Origin: Pseudomonas sp. R4-35-07
GTDB taxonomy: Bacteria > Pseudomonadota > Gammaproteobacteria > Pseudomonadales > Pseudomonadaceae
Length of the DNA: 64,000 nt
Direction: 5' to 3'
NCBI RefSeq assembly: GCF_003852235.1
Contig: NZ_CP027732.1
Span: 3,038,001 to 3,102,000 of the forward strand
How positions within the stretch are numbered: position 1 is the stretch's first letter; every line of letters begins with the position of its first letter. The position numbers and the translations under genes are program-made. Of this stretch, positions 8,797-17,131 are shown in pieces. The notes under the pieces were generated by a model, which had not been told where the DNA came from, searched no databases, and was given only the letters and a program-made list of their open reading frames with translations.

Positions 8797-9314
8797 TCCG
8801 TGAGCACTCTGATGGTTGTGAGTATCGCGAGTAGCATGAAAAAACCGGCGCCCCAAACAAGCTCTTTGTAAGCCAATTCCAGGGGTCTGGATTTTTCATC
8901 AATGGCGGTTTTGAGTTTTTCCAAGGTGTCGATGTAGCAATTATAGATGTGAAGCTTTTGCTGCTCAGCGTCAACGACCAGCAAATAGTCAGCTGTGCGG
9001 CGACTTGAAGGAAGACTTGGACATTCGCTGATGCGCAGGGCGCTTAACGCATGCCCCCATGAGCAGGTCACGCAGAAAGCGGCGGCGGCAAAAGATAAAA
9101 ATATCATCAAGCCCAGCGGGGATGAAACCTGGAAAAGTATTCCGTTTTTCAGTCCAGCCAACGCACTTACTGCTGCAATCACAATCGAAACGGCAGTCAG
9201 GAATTTTGCGCATTTGTTTTCAAAATGATCGAAGCGGTCATGTTCTTCTTTAAAACGGTCCTTCAAGTAACTGATTGTCTCGTCCATACAATTGTGTACC
9301 CGTTGAAAATTCAT
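8793..9314 (-). CDS. Three-TM membrane protein, SLATT-like, beside a CHAT protease
   Basis: A 173-residue protein with an amphipathic charged N-terminal helix (about residues 10-36), a hydrophobic pair at about 37-55 and 67-90, a soluble helical stretch of roughly 60 residues, and a final membrane segment at about 152-170. This layout recalls small pore-forming or SLATT-like effectors of prokaryotic conflict systems, though family membership is not established. The frame opens at a TTG at 9326; the ATG at 9314 is chosen, without a clear ribosome site. It is divergent from the CHAT protease gene with about 70 bp between starts, and coupled to a 40-residue downstream ORF. A role as the protease's membrane effector is inference. 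Confidence 0.65.
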   Translation of the reverse strand: MNFQRVHNCMDETISYLKDRFKEEHDRFDHFENKCAKFLTAVSIVIAAVSALAGLKNGILFQVSSPLGLMIFLSFAAAAFCVTCSWGHALSALRISECPSLPSSRRTADYLLVVDAEQQKLHIYNCYIDTLEKLKTAIDEKSRPLELAYKELVWGAGFFMLLAILTTIRVLTE

Positions 9315-9387
9315 GAGGTCGAGCAAATATTCGGGCTAACTACTCTACAGGGATTGGTATGATCAGTGTTCAGTCGGGGGGTGGTAA

Positions 9388-10482
9388 ATGAGCATCGAAA
9401 CTTACCGAAAGCAGGTAACCACCTGCCAGCAAAATATTGCCAAGCTGCAGTCTGACAAGGGGAAGGTGGCCGTTAAAGCCGCAGCGGCGTCGAAAAAAAA
9501 GCAAGATGCTTTGACTGCTGCACGCCGGTCGACAAGCGCTTCCATAATCAATTTGAGGGAACGGGAGGCAGAGCGCCATGCCTCCGACCAGAGCAAGGCC
9601 CAGGTCGACATGGCTAAGCTTGATAGTAAGATTGCCGATGAGCATAAGAAGCTTGCTGCTGCTCAACACAAGTTTGACCAGGAAGTGGCCCGCGAACAGA
9701 AAAAGCACGATGAGGTAAAGAAAAAGCGCGAGGCCGATCTGAAAAAACAACAGACCGAACAGAAACGTGCGGAGCAGGCTCAGGAGCGTCGTATGCGTGA
9801 GATTGGGGCGGGGTTGGCTAGACATGAGGGTTTGCACGCAGAAACTGCTTCGCAGATTAAAATGCTAAAGGCATTACCAGAGCAGATCACTGTACTTTTT
9901 ATGGCGTCAGATCCAGGAACCAATAAGCTTGCGCTTGATGAGGAAGCACGATCTATTGGGGAAAAGCTTCGGGCCTCAGAGCATCGGGATGCCGTAAATT
10001 TTCAGACGCGTTGGGCAGTCCGACCGATGGATATCCTTCAGGCTATCAACGAGCTTAAGCCCACGGTTGTGCATTTCAGCGGCCATGGAACGTCTGCTGA
10101 TGCGCTGGTGCTTCAAGATGATTCCGGAAGGCCAAAACATGTGTCCAAAGAGGGGATTGTTAGTGCAATCGCATTCGGTTCTGAAAGCGTGAAACTCGTG
10201 TTCTTCAATACGTGTTTCTCCTTCAATCAAGCGCAGAGCTGTATTGAAAATGTGGACGCTGCAATCGGCATGAGGCGGGAGATTGGCGACGATGGTGCTC
10301 GTGTCTTCTCTTCGCAGTTTTACTCAGGTATCGGTTTCGGACACTCAATTCCTAAGGCGTTCGCGCAAGCCAGATCTGCGCTGATGATGGAGGACCTTTC
10401 CCAGGCCGATATTCCCGAACTCCATTTGAAGGAGGGGCTTTCTGAGGAAGAGTTGACGCTGGTGCGGCCCCGGAGGGTCTGA
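9388..10482 (+). CDS. Coiled-coil CHAT-domain (caspase-like) protease
   Basis: Residues 1-160 form a long, Lys/Glu/Ala/Gln-rich coiled coil. Residues about 165-362 form a CHAT domain, the caspase-HetF family of cysteine peptidases, starting ITVLFMASDPGT. The catalytic dyad is visible as His233 in VVHFSGHG and Cys276 in LVFFNTCFS. The ATG is preceded by a GGGGGGTGG ribosome site. No TPR or nucleotide-sensing domain is fused, so activation may come through the coiled coil or a separate partner. It is transcribed away from the three-TM gene from a shared short intergenic region. CHAT proteases in bacterial immunity cleave effector proteins after infection is sensed; the adjacent membrane protein is the obvious candidate substrate here. 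Confidence 0.8.
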   Translation: MSIETYRKQVTTCQQNIAKLQSDKGKVAVKAAAASKKKQDALTAARRSTSASIINLREREAERHASDQSKAQVDMAKLDSKIADEHKKLAAAQHKFDQEVAREQKKHDEVKKKREADLKKQQTEQKRAEQAQERRMREIGAGLARHEGLHAETASQIKMLKALPEQITVLFMASDPGTNKLALDEEARSIGEKLRASEHRDAVNFQTRWAVRPMDILQAINELKPTVVHFSGHGTSADALVLQDDSGRPKHVSKEGIVSAIAFGSESVKLVFFNTCFSFNQAQSCIENVDAAIGMRREIGDDGARVFSSQFYSGIGFGHSIPKAFAQARSALMMEDLSQADIPELHLKEGLSEEELTLVRPRRV

Positions 10483-10500
10483 GAATAATGACCGCTAGTA

Positions 10501-10625
10501 TGTCGTGAGCACGATGCTGAGATTGAGCTGACGTAGATGAATGAAAAGAGTTTGAGCAATAGAGCTGCTTAATTATCCTACACAACAAGCGACAAGCGCT
10601 GACCGGAGCAGCCACGTTATTCAAT
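10501..10625 (-). pseudogene. 5' remnant of a tyrosine recombinase gene (module 1)
   Basis: Read alongside 14489-14640, which is the start region of the truncated recombinase gene, this stretch aligns over its length: shared runs include GACGTAGATGAA and the ends CGCTGACC / CGTTGACC, with several indels. On the minus strand it still encodes a FIYV peptide equivalent to the recombinase's PFIYVQL. Frameshifts and an internal gap of about 18 bases show it is dead. It begins about 18 bp after the CHAT stop codon and runs into repeat site A. Confidence 0.6.
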
Positions 10626-10766
10626 GACTCGCCATGAACATGAACCGCATGGCCCGTTGAGAGATTGGACGTCAGAAGCGGGTTTGTCGAATCAGTACCT
10701 TATGAACCTCATGAACGTTTCTGACATAGCACCTCGTTTAACAAGTGGGCGATGTCAGATGTTCAT
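10626..10766 (+). repeat. Site A: complete recombination-like site (left arm, core, right arm)
   Basis: The left arm (10626-10736) matches site B (14641-14750), with 46 of 57 identical over the last 57 bases including the core. The core TTTAACA (10737-10743) and right arm (to 10763) match site C. The core is the centre of a 56-bp imperfect dyad: ATGAAC (10711-10716) and TCTGACAT (10720-10727) are mirrored by ATGTCAGA (10752-10759) and GTTCAT (10761-10766). Having both arms, it looks like an intact attachment site or the joint between two tandem elements. Confidence 0.6.
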
Positions 10767-10890
10767 AAGACGCTCCCCAGCGCACTGCACTTGGCTCAAT
10801 AGCTCAAAACGAATGCGATTGTTCATCGAGTTATGTTCATGGACGAGATTTTCCGCTCGTCTGGTCGATCCGAACTAGCGAATTCGAACC

Positions 10891-11208
10891 GTGAAGATTG
10901 AACTGGCGCGGCATCACTTTGTAGAAGGTGGCGTCAGTGACCTGATTGAAATTCGCGAAGGCGATGCACTCGACAGCCTTGCCAGCAACCTGCCGCGGAC
11001 GGTCGATCTGTTGCTGCTCGATGGCGCCAAGGCGTTGTACGGCGACGTATTGAGTCTGGTTGAAAAACACCTGCGCCCCGGTGCACTGGTGATCGCCGAC
11101 AACACTGACTATTGCCCGGAATACCTGGCTCACGTGCGCTCGCCGCAGAACGGTTATCTCAGCGTGCCGTTCGGCGATGACATCGAAGTATCGATGCGTC
11201 TGGGCTGA
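10891..11208 (+). pseudogene. C-terminal fragment of a class I O-methyltransferase
   Basis: About 105 residues resemble the second half of COG4122-type O-methyltransferases: EGDALDSL, VDLLLLDGAKALY, LRPGALVIADNTDYCPEYLAHV and the C-terminal NGYLSVPFGDDIEVSMRL. The N-terminal half with the glycine-rich SAM-binding loop is absent; an in-frame TAG lies at 10876. Any start (GTG 10891) would give an enzyme unable to bind SAM. Truncation lies within about 130 bp of the right arm of site A, suggesting element rearrangement removed the rest. Confidence 0.75.
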
Positions 11209-11263
11209 GTCATCACCTCGCCGGGCCTCGGGCGGCGACCCGGCGTCGCCTCAGCGCGAACGA

Positions 11264-13065
11264 TCAGATCGCTGCCCTGGCGGGGCGGACAGCCTCAACC
11301 AGTTGAAGGTAGTTGCCCAGCATCGCCAGGCCTTGCTGGGTCATCACTGACTCGGGATGAAACTGCACGCCATAGATCGGCAATTCCCGGTGCCTCAGCG
11401 CCATGATCTCTCCCGGGTTGCCGTCGTCATCCAGCGCATGTGCCGTTGCGATCAACGGGTCGGGCAGGGTGCCTGCCACCAACGAGTGATACCGGGCGAC
11501 TTGCAATCCGTCGGGCAGGCCGTTGAACAAGTCGCGACTGTCGTGACGGATACGCGACACTTTCCCATGCAGGACTTGGCGGGCCCTGCGCACCTCACCG
11601 CCAAAAGCGGCGGTTATACACTGATGACCCAGGCAGATGCCCAGGATCGGCAAGCGGCCCGCAAAGTGCTGGATGGCTGCAAGAGAAATGCCCGCTTCGG
11701 CCGGAGAGCAAGGCCCGGGCGAGATAATCAGCGATTGCGGGGCCAGGTCTTCGATTTCTGCCAGGGTGATTTCATCGTTACGACGCACTTCAATATCAGC
11801 CCCGAGCATTCCCAGGTATTGCACGACGTTCCGGATCAACTGACTTTTCTCCATGGTTTCCTGCCACTCGCGTTCGGCGACCGAGTCCTGCACCACGCCG
11901 GCACCAGCCTGAACATAGAGGCGAGCGTCGTGCAGCAGGGCGGTTCGGATCGCAATCGCCAGGTCGGCCCGGCCGTTCCAGTCCAGGTACCCGATGGCCC
12001 CGCCATAGACTCCGCGAGAATGCGGTCCAGTTCGGCAATGATCTCAAGCGCCCGCACTTTCGACGCCCCGCTCAGGGTGCCAGCCGGGAAAATGCTTTTG
12101 AGCAGCTCCAGGCCACTGACATGGTCAGGTATCTGGCCGGTCACCGTCGAAACGATGTGCATGACATGGGAAAACAGTTCCACATTCAGCAATTGGGTCA
12201 CGTGCACGCTGCCCACGCTGGCCAAGCGGCCGAGGTCATTACGCGACAGATCGACGAGCATCATGTGCTCGGCAATTTCCTTCGGATCAGCGAGCAACTC
12301 CTCCTTCAGGCGATGGTCTTCGGCCACCGCATTGCCCCGGCGACGCGTGCCTGCCATGGGCCGGGTCGTGACCGTTTGCGCTTCCTGTCGAAACAACATT
12401 TCGGGTGATGCGCCGACCACCTGGCAGTCGCTAAGGTTGAGCAGGTAGCGGTAGGGCGTGTCACATAAGTCATACAAGGAGCGATAAAACGCGACGGCGT
12501 CTTCCTCGAAAGGAAGGCTCATGCGTTGGGATAAAACGACCTGCATCACATCGCCTGCAGCGATGTAGTCCTTGATACGTGCCACGGCCTCAACGAACGC
12601 CGGCTGCGGGAAGGCCGACTGAGCGCCAAGCGGAGTCACTTCAGTCAATTGCACGCAAGGCGCGGGCGCAACGAGCAGTGGACGCAAATGCGCAACCATC
12701 CGGTTCAGCCGATCCAGCCCGTGCTGATAATCACCCAGCGCCTTCGGGCATTCATGCACGATGCAAAAGGCCAGACGCTTGCGATGGTCCAGCACGATCA
12801 GGTCGGTGCTGATCAATTGCAGTACGTCAGGGAGATCAAAACCTGAGGGTTTGCGCGGGACTCGACGCAGACGAGGCTCGATCAGGCGAGTCGTTTCGAA
12901 ACCGAAATAGCCGAAGAATCCTCCGCTGAATGGCGGAAGACCTGGGCAGGACGGGATACGAAAGTCCTTTTGTACCCGAGCCAGTTCTGCCAGCGGATCG
13001 CCGCATTCAGTCCTGATGGACAGTTCGCCGTCGCGATAAAGGCGCAGGCCCCCTTCATCAGCGCG
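11264..13065 (-). pseudogene. Broken anthranilate synthase: trpE fused to trpG with frameshift and deletions
   Basis: The 5' two thirds encode a TrpE-like chorismate-binding domain (PPFSGGFFGYFGFE, VGASPEMLFR, TRPMAGTRRRG, DLSRNDLGR, FPAGTLSGASKVRA). The N-terminal part with the tryptophan-feedback site is missing: the frame is closed by TAA at 13066-13068. Near 12015 the frame shifts; the expected [12 protein letters not shown] and [16 protein letters not shown] continue in another frame. That frame then runs straight into TrpG at [12 protein letters not shown], without the usual TrpG start (IDNYDSFT). The glutamine amidotransferase keeps its Cys (LGICLGHQC) and His (VQFHPES). The parent was probably two adjacent genes of secondary or tryptophan metabolism. 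Not PhzE: spacing and motifs differ. Confidence 0.8.
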
Positions 13066-13137
13066 TTATCGAGCGATTTGATTTCCAGTCACTGTGTAAG
13101 GGTTACCGGATTTATGTATCCGTCACACCTTTGACAA

Positions 13138-13515
13138 TCATCGTTTCTTTGTAATGACGTCACTCATGTATTGATGCAAGTCACGCAGATCATTCACGCT
13201 CCAGGCATGTGGCGGTATCTTCACGCCATTCTCTCGCAACGTTTTTGGAATCAGGCTTCCACTGGGGCGAAGTATTATTGAGGACACAATCACGCCCGGA
13301 TAATCATTGAGACGCTTCTTGAACGCAGCCGTTGTAAGGTCTGGCGTTGGTGGATTGCTTTTATTGGCCAGCGGCCCTGTTCCCTTGATGTCGGGGCCGT
13401 GACACACGGCGCATCGCTGTACAAAAAGGGCTTTTCCGTTGGCGTTGTCGGCAAAGGAAAGTGATGTCTGAAGCAGCGATAAAAATCCTAGTAAACCGAT
13501 AAGTGATCTTTTCAT
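13138..13515 (-). CDS. Small periplasmic c-type cytochrome
   Basis: A 125-residue monohaem cytochrome c. A signal peptide (MKRSLIGLLGFLSLLQTSLSFA) precedes a CAVCHG haem site at about residue 36, followed by TGPLANKSNPPTPDLT typical of class I c cytochromes. A candidate Met ligand lies near the C-terminus (YMSDV). The frame is open further upstream but the ATG at 13515 gives the signal peptide directly. It is alone between the trpEG wreck and the recombinase remnant, so its electron-transfer partner is not evident. The reading frame appears intact, unlike its neighbours. Confidence 0.8.
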   Translation of the reverse strand: MKRSLIGLLGFLSLLQTSLSFADNANGKALFVQRCAVCHGPDIKGTGPLANKSNPPTPDLTTAAFKKRLNDYPGVIVSSIILRPSGSLIPKTLRENGVKIPPHAWSVNDLRDLHQYMSDVITKKR

Positions 13516-13969
13516 TTTTCTGTGGCCTTGTTGATCCATCAAGTCGCAAGCGACACCGCCATGCACCGCGCTATCTCTGTGGCCAGAAGTCGCAAATGTA
13601 CCGATGTTGATTCATGAGGCCGATAAAATTCGTCGCGCGCTTCAGAAAAAGAAACGAGCGGCGCGTCGTTACGCATATGTTTGAACGTCATGCCGTAAAG
13701 GCTTTATTTGATTTGAGTACTCGTCAACCGACGAGGGACGACTTCATGCCGAGGACGTAATAACGCCAATCATTGATGCGGCATCGAACAGAGGCTGAAA
13801 GTGTACGAAGTGCCCGGGAGGGAAAGGCAAGCGAAAGAGAAGATGGATTTATAACAGTGATATGAAACATGCCAATCCCTTGAGCGTTATTGTGGTTATT
13901 ACAATGAGTACTATCCTCACTCATGGGCGTTACGATCACATTTGTTTCTGGATATGTCAATATCAAAAA
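13516..13969. other. Non-coding gap in the accessory block
   Basis: About 450 bases between the cytochrome gene and the truncated recombinase. An ORF of 80 codons on the minus strand (13724-13966) has no recognisable family, no good start signal and low complexity; I do not call it. The region may be what replaced the missing 3' half of the recombinase gene. Confidence 0.5.
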
Positions 13970-14620
13970 TCAAATTGACAATATTGCTTTCAACGCTTGT
14001 TCCGGGAACGGATTCTCCGCAGCGCCAGGGCGAATCAGTGTGCGAACGATCTGTAGTTGCGTATCTGTCAGGCTGCGGTAACGAGTGCGGTCGGGACGAG
14101 CATTGATGATGTGGCCCTCAAAGCGCCGCTCAATGACGTCAGCAACATCGGCAAATACCACGTTGATGTCAGCCTGTGCGGCTGAATTCTGACGGGCGCG
14201 CGGGATGTAACGGGTGACACACCAAGATAGGTATTTCTTCAGCAGGCGCAGGTACTGGTCACGTGTTCGTGAACTGATCTGCTGAAAAAGTACAGTGCCA
14301 GGTTTGCCGATTCGGGCAATCAGATTATCGGCATGACGGCCACTTTGGAGCCAAATAGCGTAACCATCCAGCAAAGCCAGAATCGCCTCAAAGTGGCAGG
14401 CCAAAATGGCCTCATCGATATCCAGATCTCGGCGTTTGGCATAGGCGTAGAAAGCCTGGATCGCGCGCAGGTGCGCCGCAGCCGTATTGTAAGCGCGGTG
14501 CCTGAGTTTGAGTTGGACGTAGATGAACGGAATGAGTATGGGCAACGGAGTCGCATCACCAGCTTGTACAAGTAGCGGTAGTCGTTGACCTGAAGAGAAA
14601 CGGCACTGAATCAGTCTCAT
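13970..14620 (-). pseudogene. Tyrosine recombinase truncated before its catalytic domain (module 2)
   Basis: About 216 residues correspond to the N-terminal SAM-like core-binding region of an integrase (LRAIQAFYAYAKRRDLD, SSRTRDQYLRLLKKYLSWCV, YRSLTDTQLQIVRTLIRPG). The frame then stops. The catalytic R-K-H-R-H-Y domain is absent, so it cannot recombine DNA. The start at 14620 has GAGG about nine bases upstream. The gene reads away from site B, starting about 20 bp inside it, the position an island's own recombinase would take. A shorter remnant of the same gene abuts site A. Its style recalls the first recombinase of multi-recombinase islands such as GInts, but I cannot confirm this. Confidence 0.7.
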
Positions 14621-14640
14621 CGGCAGCCACCTCATTCAAG

Positions 14641-14757
14641 GATTCGTCATGAACACTATGGACATAGCCCGTTGAGAGAGTAGGCGTCAACACGAATTCG
14701 TCGAATCAGTCACTTAGGCAGCTCATGAACATTTATGACATGGCCTGTCGTTTAACA
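14641..14757 (+). repeat. Site B: left arm plus core, right boundary of the accessory block
   Basis: These bases repeat 10626-10743 of site A in direct orientation, including CCCGTTGAGAGA, TCGAATCAGT, CTCATGAAC and the core CGTTTAACA (14749-14757). Immediately after the core, similarity stops: the right-arm sequence found at sites A and C is absent and AT-rich sequence upstream of a methyltransferase gene begins. This is the expected element-to-chromosome junction at the right end. Confidence 0.6.
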
Positions 14758-14850
14758 TAATATACATTATGCGTACCTATAGATATTCCATACAGGGCGT
14801 CTCCCAGGTACATTTCATACCCCAGCCACATCCCCTCAGGATTCTTCCTC

Positions 14851-15456
14851 ATGCATGAAGCAGCCCATCAGATCATCGATCTTTACGAACGTCACGCTCA
14901 AACATGGGATCAAGTTCGTTCACGGCGCCTCGTTGAACAATGCTGGCTGGATCGTTTTCGTCAGGCCATGCCGATTGCGGCTGGTCATGTCCTCGACGTT
15001 GGCTGTGGTTGCGCCGAACCCATGGCAGCTTATTTGATCGACGCCGGTCACGCTGTATGTGGGATTGATTCGTCCATGGCGATGATCACCCTGTGTCGGC
15101 AACGTTTCCCGCAGCACGCCTGGCATGTGGCCGACATGCGCCAGTTGGCGCTGAATCAGCGTTACGCTGGCATTCTGGCGTGGGACAGTTTCTTTCACCT
15201 GACGCCTGATGATCAGCGTCGAATGTTCCCGATTTTCCAGGCCCATGCCCAGCCTGGTGCCGCAATGATGTTTACCAGTGGCACGGCACATGGCATTGCG
15301 CTGGGCAGCTTTGAGGGCGAAACGCTTTATCATGCCAGCCTGGACCATGGTGAATATAATGCGCTGCTCAATGCCCACGGTTTCAGCGTCGTTGAGCAAA
15401 TAACAGAAGATCCGGAATGTGGCGGGCATACGATCTGGCTGGCTGTTTTCGGCTGA
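14851..15456 (+). CDS. Class I SAM-dependent methyltransferase
   Basis: A 201-residue methyltransferase with a canonical SAM-binding motif I (HVLDVGCGCAEPMAAYL, about residue 46), acidic motif II (VCGIDSSMAMI) and motif III (HVADMRQL). The N-terminal DLYERHAQTWDQVRSRR is common in Methyltransf_11/25-type small-molecule methyltransferases. It lies just outside the right boundary site of the accessory block, transcribed alone. AT-rich sequence follows and ends at the converging deoC. The substrate is not predictable. Confidence 0.85.
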   Translation: MHEAAHQIIDLYERHAQTWDQVRSRRLVEQCWLDRFRQAMPIAAGHVLDVGCGCAEPMAAYLIDAGHAVCGIDSSMAMITLCRQRFPQHAWHVADMRQLALNQRYAGILAWDSFFHLTPDDQRRMFPIFQAHAQPGAAMMFTSGTAHGIALGSFEGETLYHASLDHGEYNALLNAHGFSVVEQITEDPECGGHTIWLAVFG

Positions 15457-15560
15457 AATCGACCTGTTGCCCTGCCCGTTTATATAGATATATCGTATAA
15501 CTCAACTAAATGACTATTTAGTATAGTTATATCTACCGATCACTAATCAGCAAAGAATCT

Positions 15561-16244
15561 TCAATAACCACCCGCCGCCGTCATCGCTCCGCCCACGATC
15601 GCAATTCCTGAACTACTGCCCAAACGTGTCGCCCCGGCTTCAATCATCTTTAAAGCCGTCGGATAATCGCGCACACCGCCGGACGCCTTTACACCAACCC
15701 CTGCACCCACGGTCTGGCGCATCAGTGCCACATCTTCGACCGTAGCTCCGCTTCGGCTGAAGCCGGTGGAGGTCTTGACGAACGCCACACCCAAGTCGCG
15801 GCAGATTTCGCAGGCCTGGACCTTCTGCTTGTCGTCGAGCAGACAGGTTTCCAGTATGACCTTCAACGGCACGGCGCCGCAGGCCTTGTGGACCAGGGCG
15901 ATGTCTTCGCGCACGGCGTCCAGCAGCCCGTCTTTCAACCATCCGATATTGAGCACCATATCGATCTCCCCTGCCCCGGCGGCAATTGCCCGTTGGGCTT
16001 CGAAAGCCTTGGTGTCACTCAGGCCGGCCCCCAATGGAAAGCCCACAACAGCACAAATCACTACGCTTTTGTCTATCAGGCATGACGCGGCGTAAGGTAC
16101 TTGACCCGAGTTCAGGCATACGGAGTAAAAGCCGTGTTCGCGGGCCTCTTCGCACAAGGTTCGGATCTGCTCACGGGAGGCGTCGGGAGCCAGCAGGGTG
16201 TGATCGATGTACTTGGCCAATGCTGCGGGTGGAAGATTGTTCAT
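15561..16244 (-). CDS. deoC: Deoxyribose-phosphate aldolase
   Basis: DeoC cleaves 2-deoxyribose-5-phosphate to glyceraldehyde-3-phosphate and acetaldehyde. The 227-residue TIM-barrel protein has the family opening [11 protein letters not shown], the [14 protein letters not shown] strand, the Schiff-base lysine in [10 protein letters not shown], and the second conserved lysine in [11 protein letters not shown]. Length is normal. It is divergent from deoR, with two putative DeoR operators in the 128-bp gap. With the permease and kinase in the convergent operon it completes a deoxyribose utilisation route. Confidence 0.95.
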   Translation of the reverse strand: MNNLPPAALAKYIDHTLLAPDASREQIRTLCEEAREHGFYSVCLNSGQVPYAASCLIDKSVVICAVVGFPLGAGLSDTKAFEAQRAIAAGAGEIDMVLNIGWLKDGLLDAVREDIALVHKACGAVPLKVILETCLLDDKQKVQACEICRDLGVAFVKTSTGFSRSGATVEDVALMRQTVGAGVGVKASGGVRDYPTALKMIEAGATRLGSSSGIAIVGGAMTAAGGY

Positions 16245-16310
16245 TTAACGAGCCCTTGCCTGTATGTTGCCAATGATTGTGGCGCGCGCGTCACAGTGCG
16301 CACATAAAAT

Positions 16311-16347
16311 AGTTACAATAATAACATTTAATGTTACTTATTTAACA
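16311..16347. promoter_or_regulatory. Two tandem DeoR-type operators between deoC and deoR
   Basis: TGTTACTTATTTAACA (16332-16347) and AGTTACAATAATAACA (16311-16326) share the dyad pattern (T)GTTA-N6-TAACA with each other and with the perfect palindrome upstream of the kinase operon (20502-20517). Location between the divergent deoC and deoR starts fits autoregulation plus repression of deoC. Confidence 0.65.
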
Positions 16348-16372
16348 ACAACAATCAACCCCTGGAATACTC

Positions 16373-17131
16373 GTGGACAGTAGAAAAGCCGAGCGACTGA
16401 AGCTCATTCAACAAGCCTTGCAGGACCAGAATGCCATTCACTTGAAGGAAATGGCCGCGCTGCTGGAGGTTTCCGAAATGACCCTGCGCCGCGATCTCAA
16501 CCACTTCAGCGATCATTTGCGCCTGCTGGGCGGCTACATCACGCGAGTCGGCAACGAGGCCGGCGATTATCGCGTGGCGGAGCAGGACACGCGTCACGTT
16601 GAGGAAAAACGCCGCATCGGAAAGCTCGCTGCCCAGTTGATCCAGGCCGGTGACACGGTATTTTTTGACTGCGGCACCACCTCGCCTTTTGTGGTTGATT
16701 TCATTCCCGATGCGCTGGAGTTCACGGCGGTGTGCAGTTCGCTGAACGTGCTGCTCAAACTGCAGAACAAGCCCAATTGCCACATCGTGTTGTGCGGTGG
16801 CACCTTTCACCGCAAGAACCAGGTTTTTGAAAGCCGCGCCGAAAGCAGCATCCTCGACAGCGTGCGCCTGACATGGGCCTTTGTGACCGCCGCCGGCGTC
16901 AGCCAGGAATTCGGCGTGACGTGCTTCAACTTCAACGAAGTCGAGGTCAAGCAAAAGGTCATACGCCAGGCCCAGCAGCGCGTGCTGCTCGCCGATTTCA
17001 GCAAGTTCGACACGGTGCGCACCGCTCACTTCGCCGCCCTGGAAGACTTTCATTACGTGGTCAGCGACAAGAAAATCCCCCGTAGCTACAAGGAAGTCAT
17101 CCAGGCCAACGGCACGCAATTGCTGGTCTAA
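16373..17131 (+). CDS. deoR: DeoR-family transcriptional repressor
   Basis: A 252-residue DeoR-type regulator. An N-terminal winged helix-turn-helix (HLKEMAALLEVSEMTLRRDL, about residues 22-41) is followed by a sugar-isomerase-like sensor domain (DTVFFDCGTTSPFVV, SSLNVLLKL, LCGGTF). The GTG start at 16373 gives the usual N-terminus DSRKAERLKLIQQAL. It probably binds deoxyribose-phosphate and controls deoC and the convergent transporter-kinase operon through the GTTA/TAAC dyads. Its stop overlaps by four bases the stop of the convergent epimerase-like gene. Confidence 0.88.
   Translation: MDSRKAERLKLIQQALQDQNAIHLKEMAALLEVSEMTLRRDLNHFSDHLRLLGGYITRVGNEAGDYRVAEQDTRHVEEKRRIGKLAAQLIQAGDTVFFDCGTTSPFVVDFIPDALEFTAVCSSLNVLLKLQNKPNCHIVLCGGTFHRKNQVFESRAESSILDSVRLTWAFVTAAGVSQEFGVTCFNFNEVEVKQKVIRQAQQRVLLADFSKFDTVRTAHFAALEDFHYVVSDKKIPRSYKEVIQANGTQLLV

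Noticed and set aside
10624..10878. 84-codon plus-strand ORF
   Set aside because: It covers repeat site A; the translation mirrors repeat sequence and has no homologue-like features.
11264..13065. PhzE (phenazine ADIC synthase) as identity of the fused gene
   Set aside because: Motifs such as TRPMAGTRRRG and the TrpG body fit TrpE/TrpG, and the fusion point looks like a deletion rather than PhzE's natural linker.
13724..13966. 80-codon minus-strand ORF
   Set aside because: No ribosome site, no family, and not a continuation of the recombinase frame.
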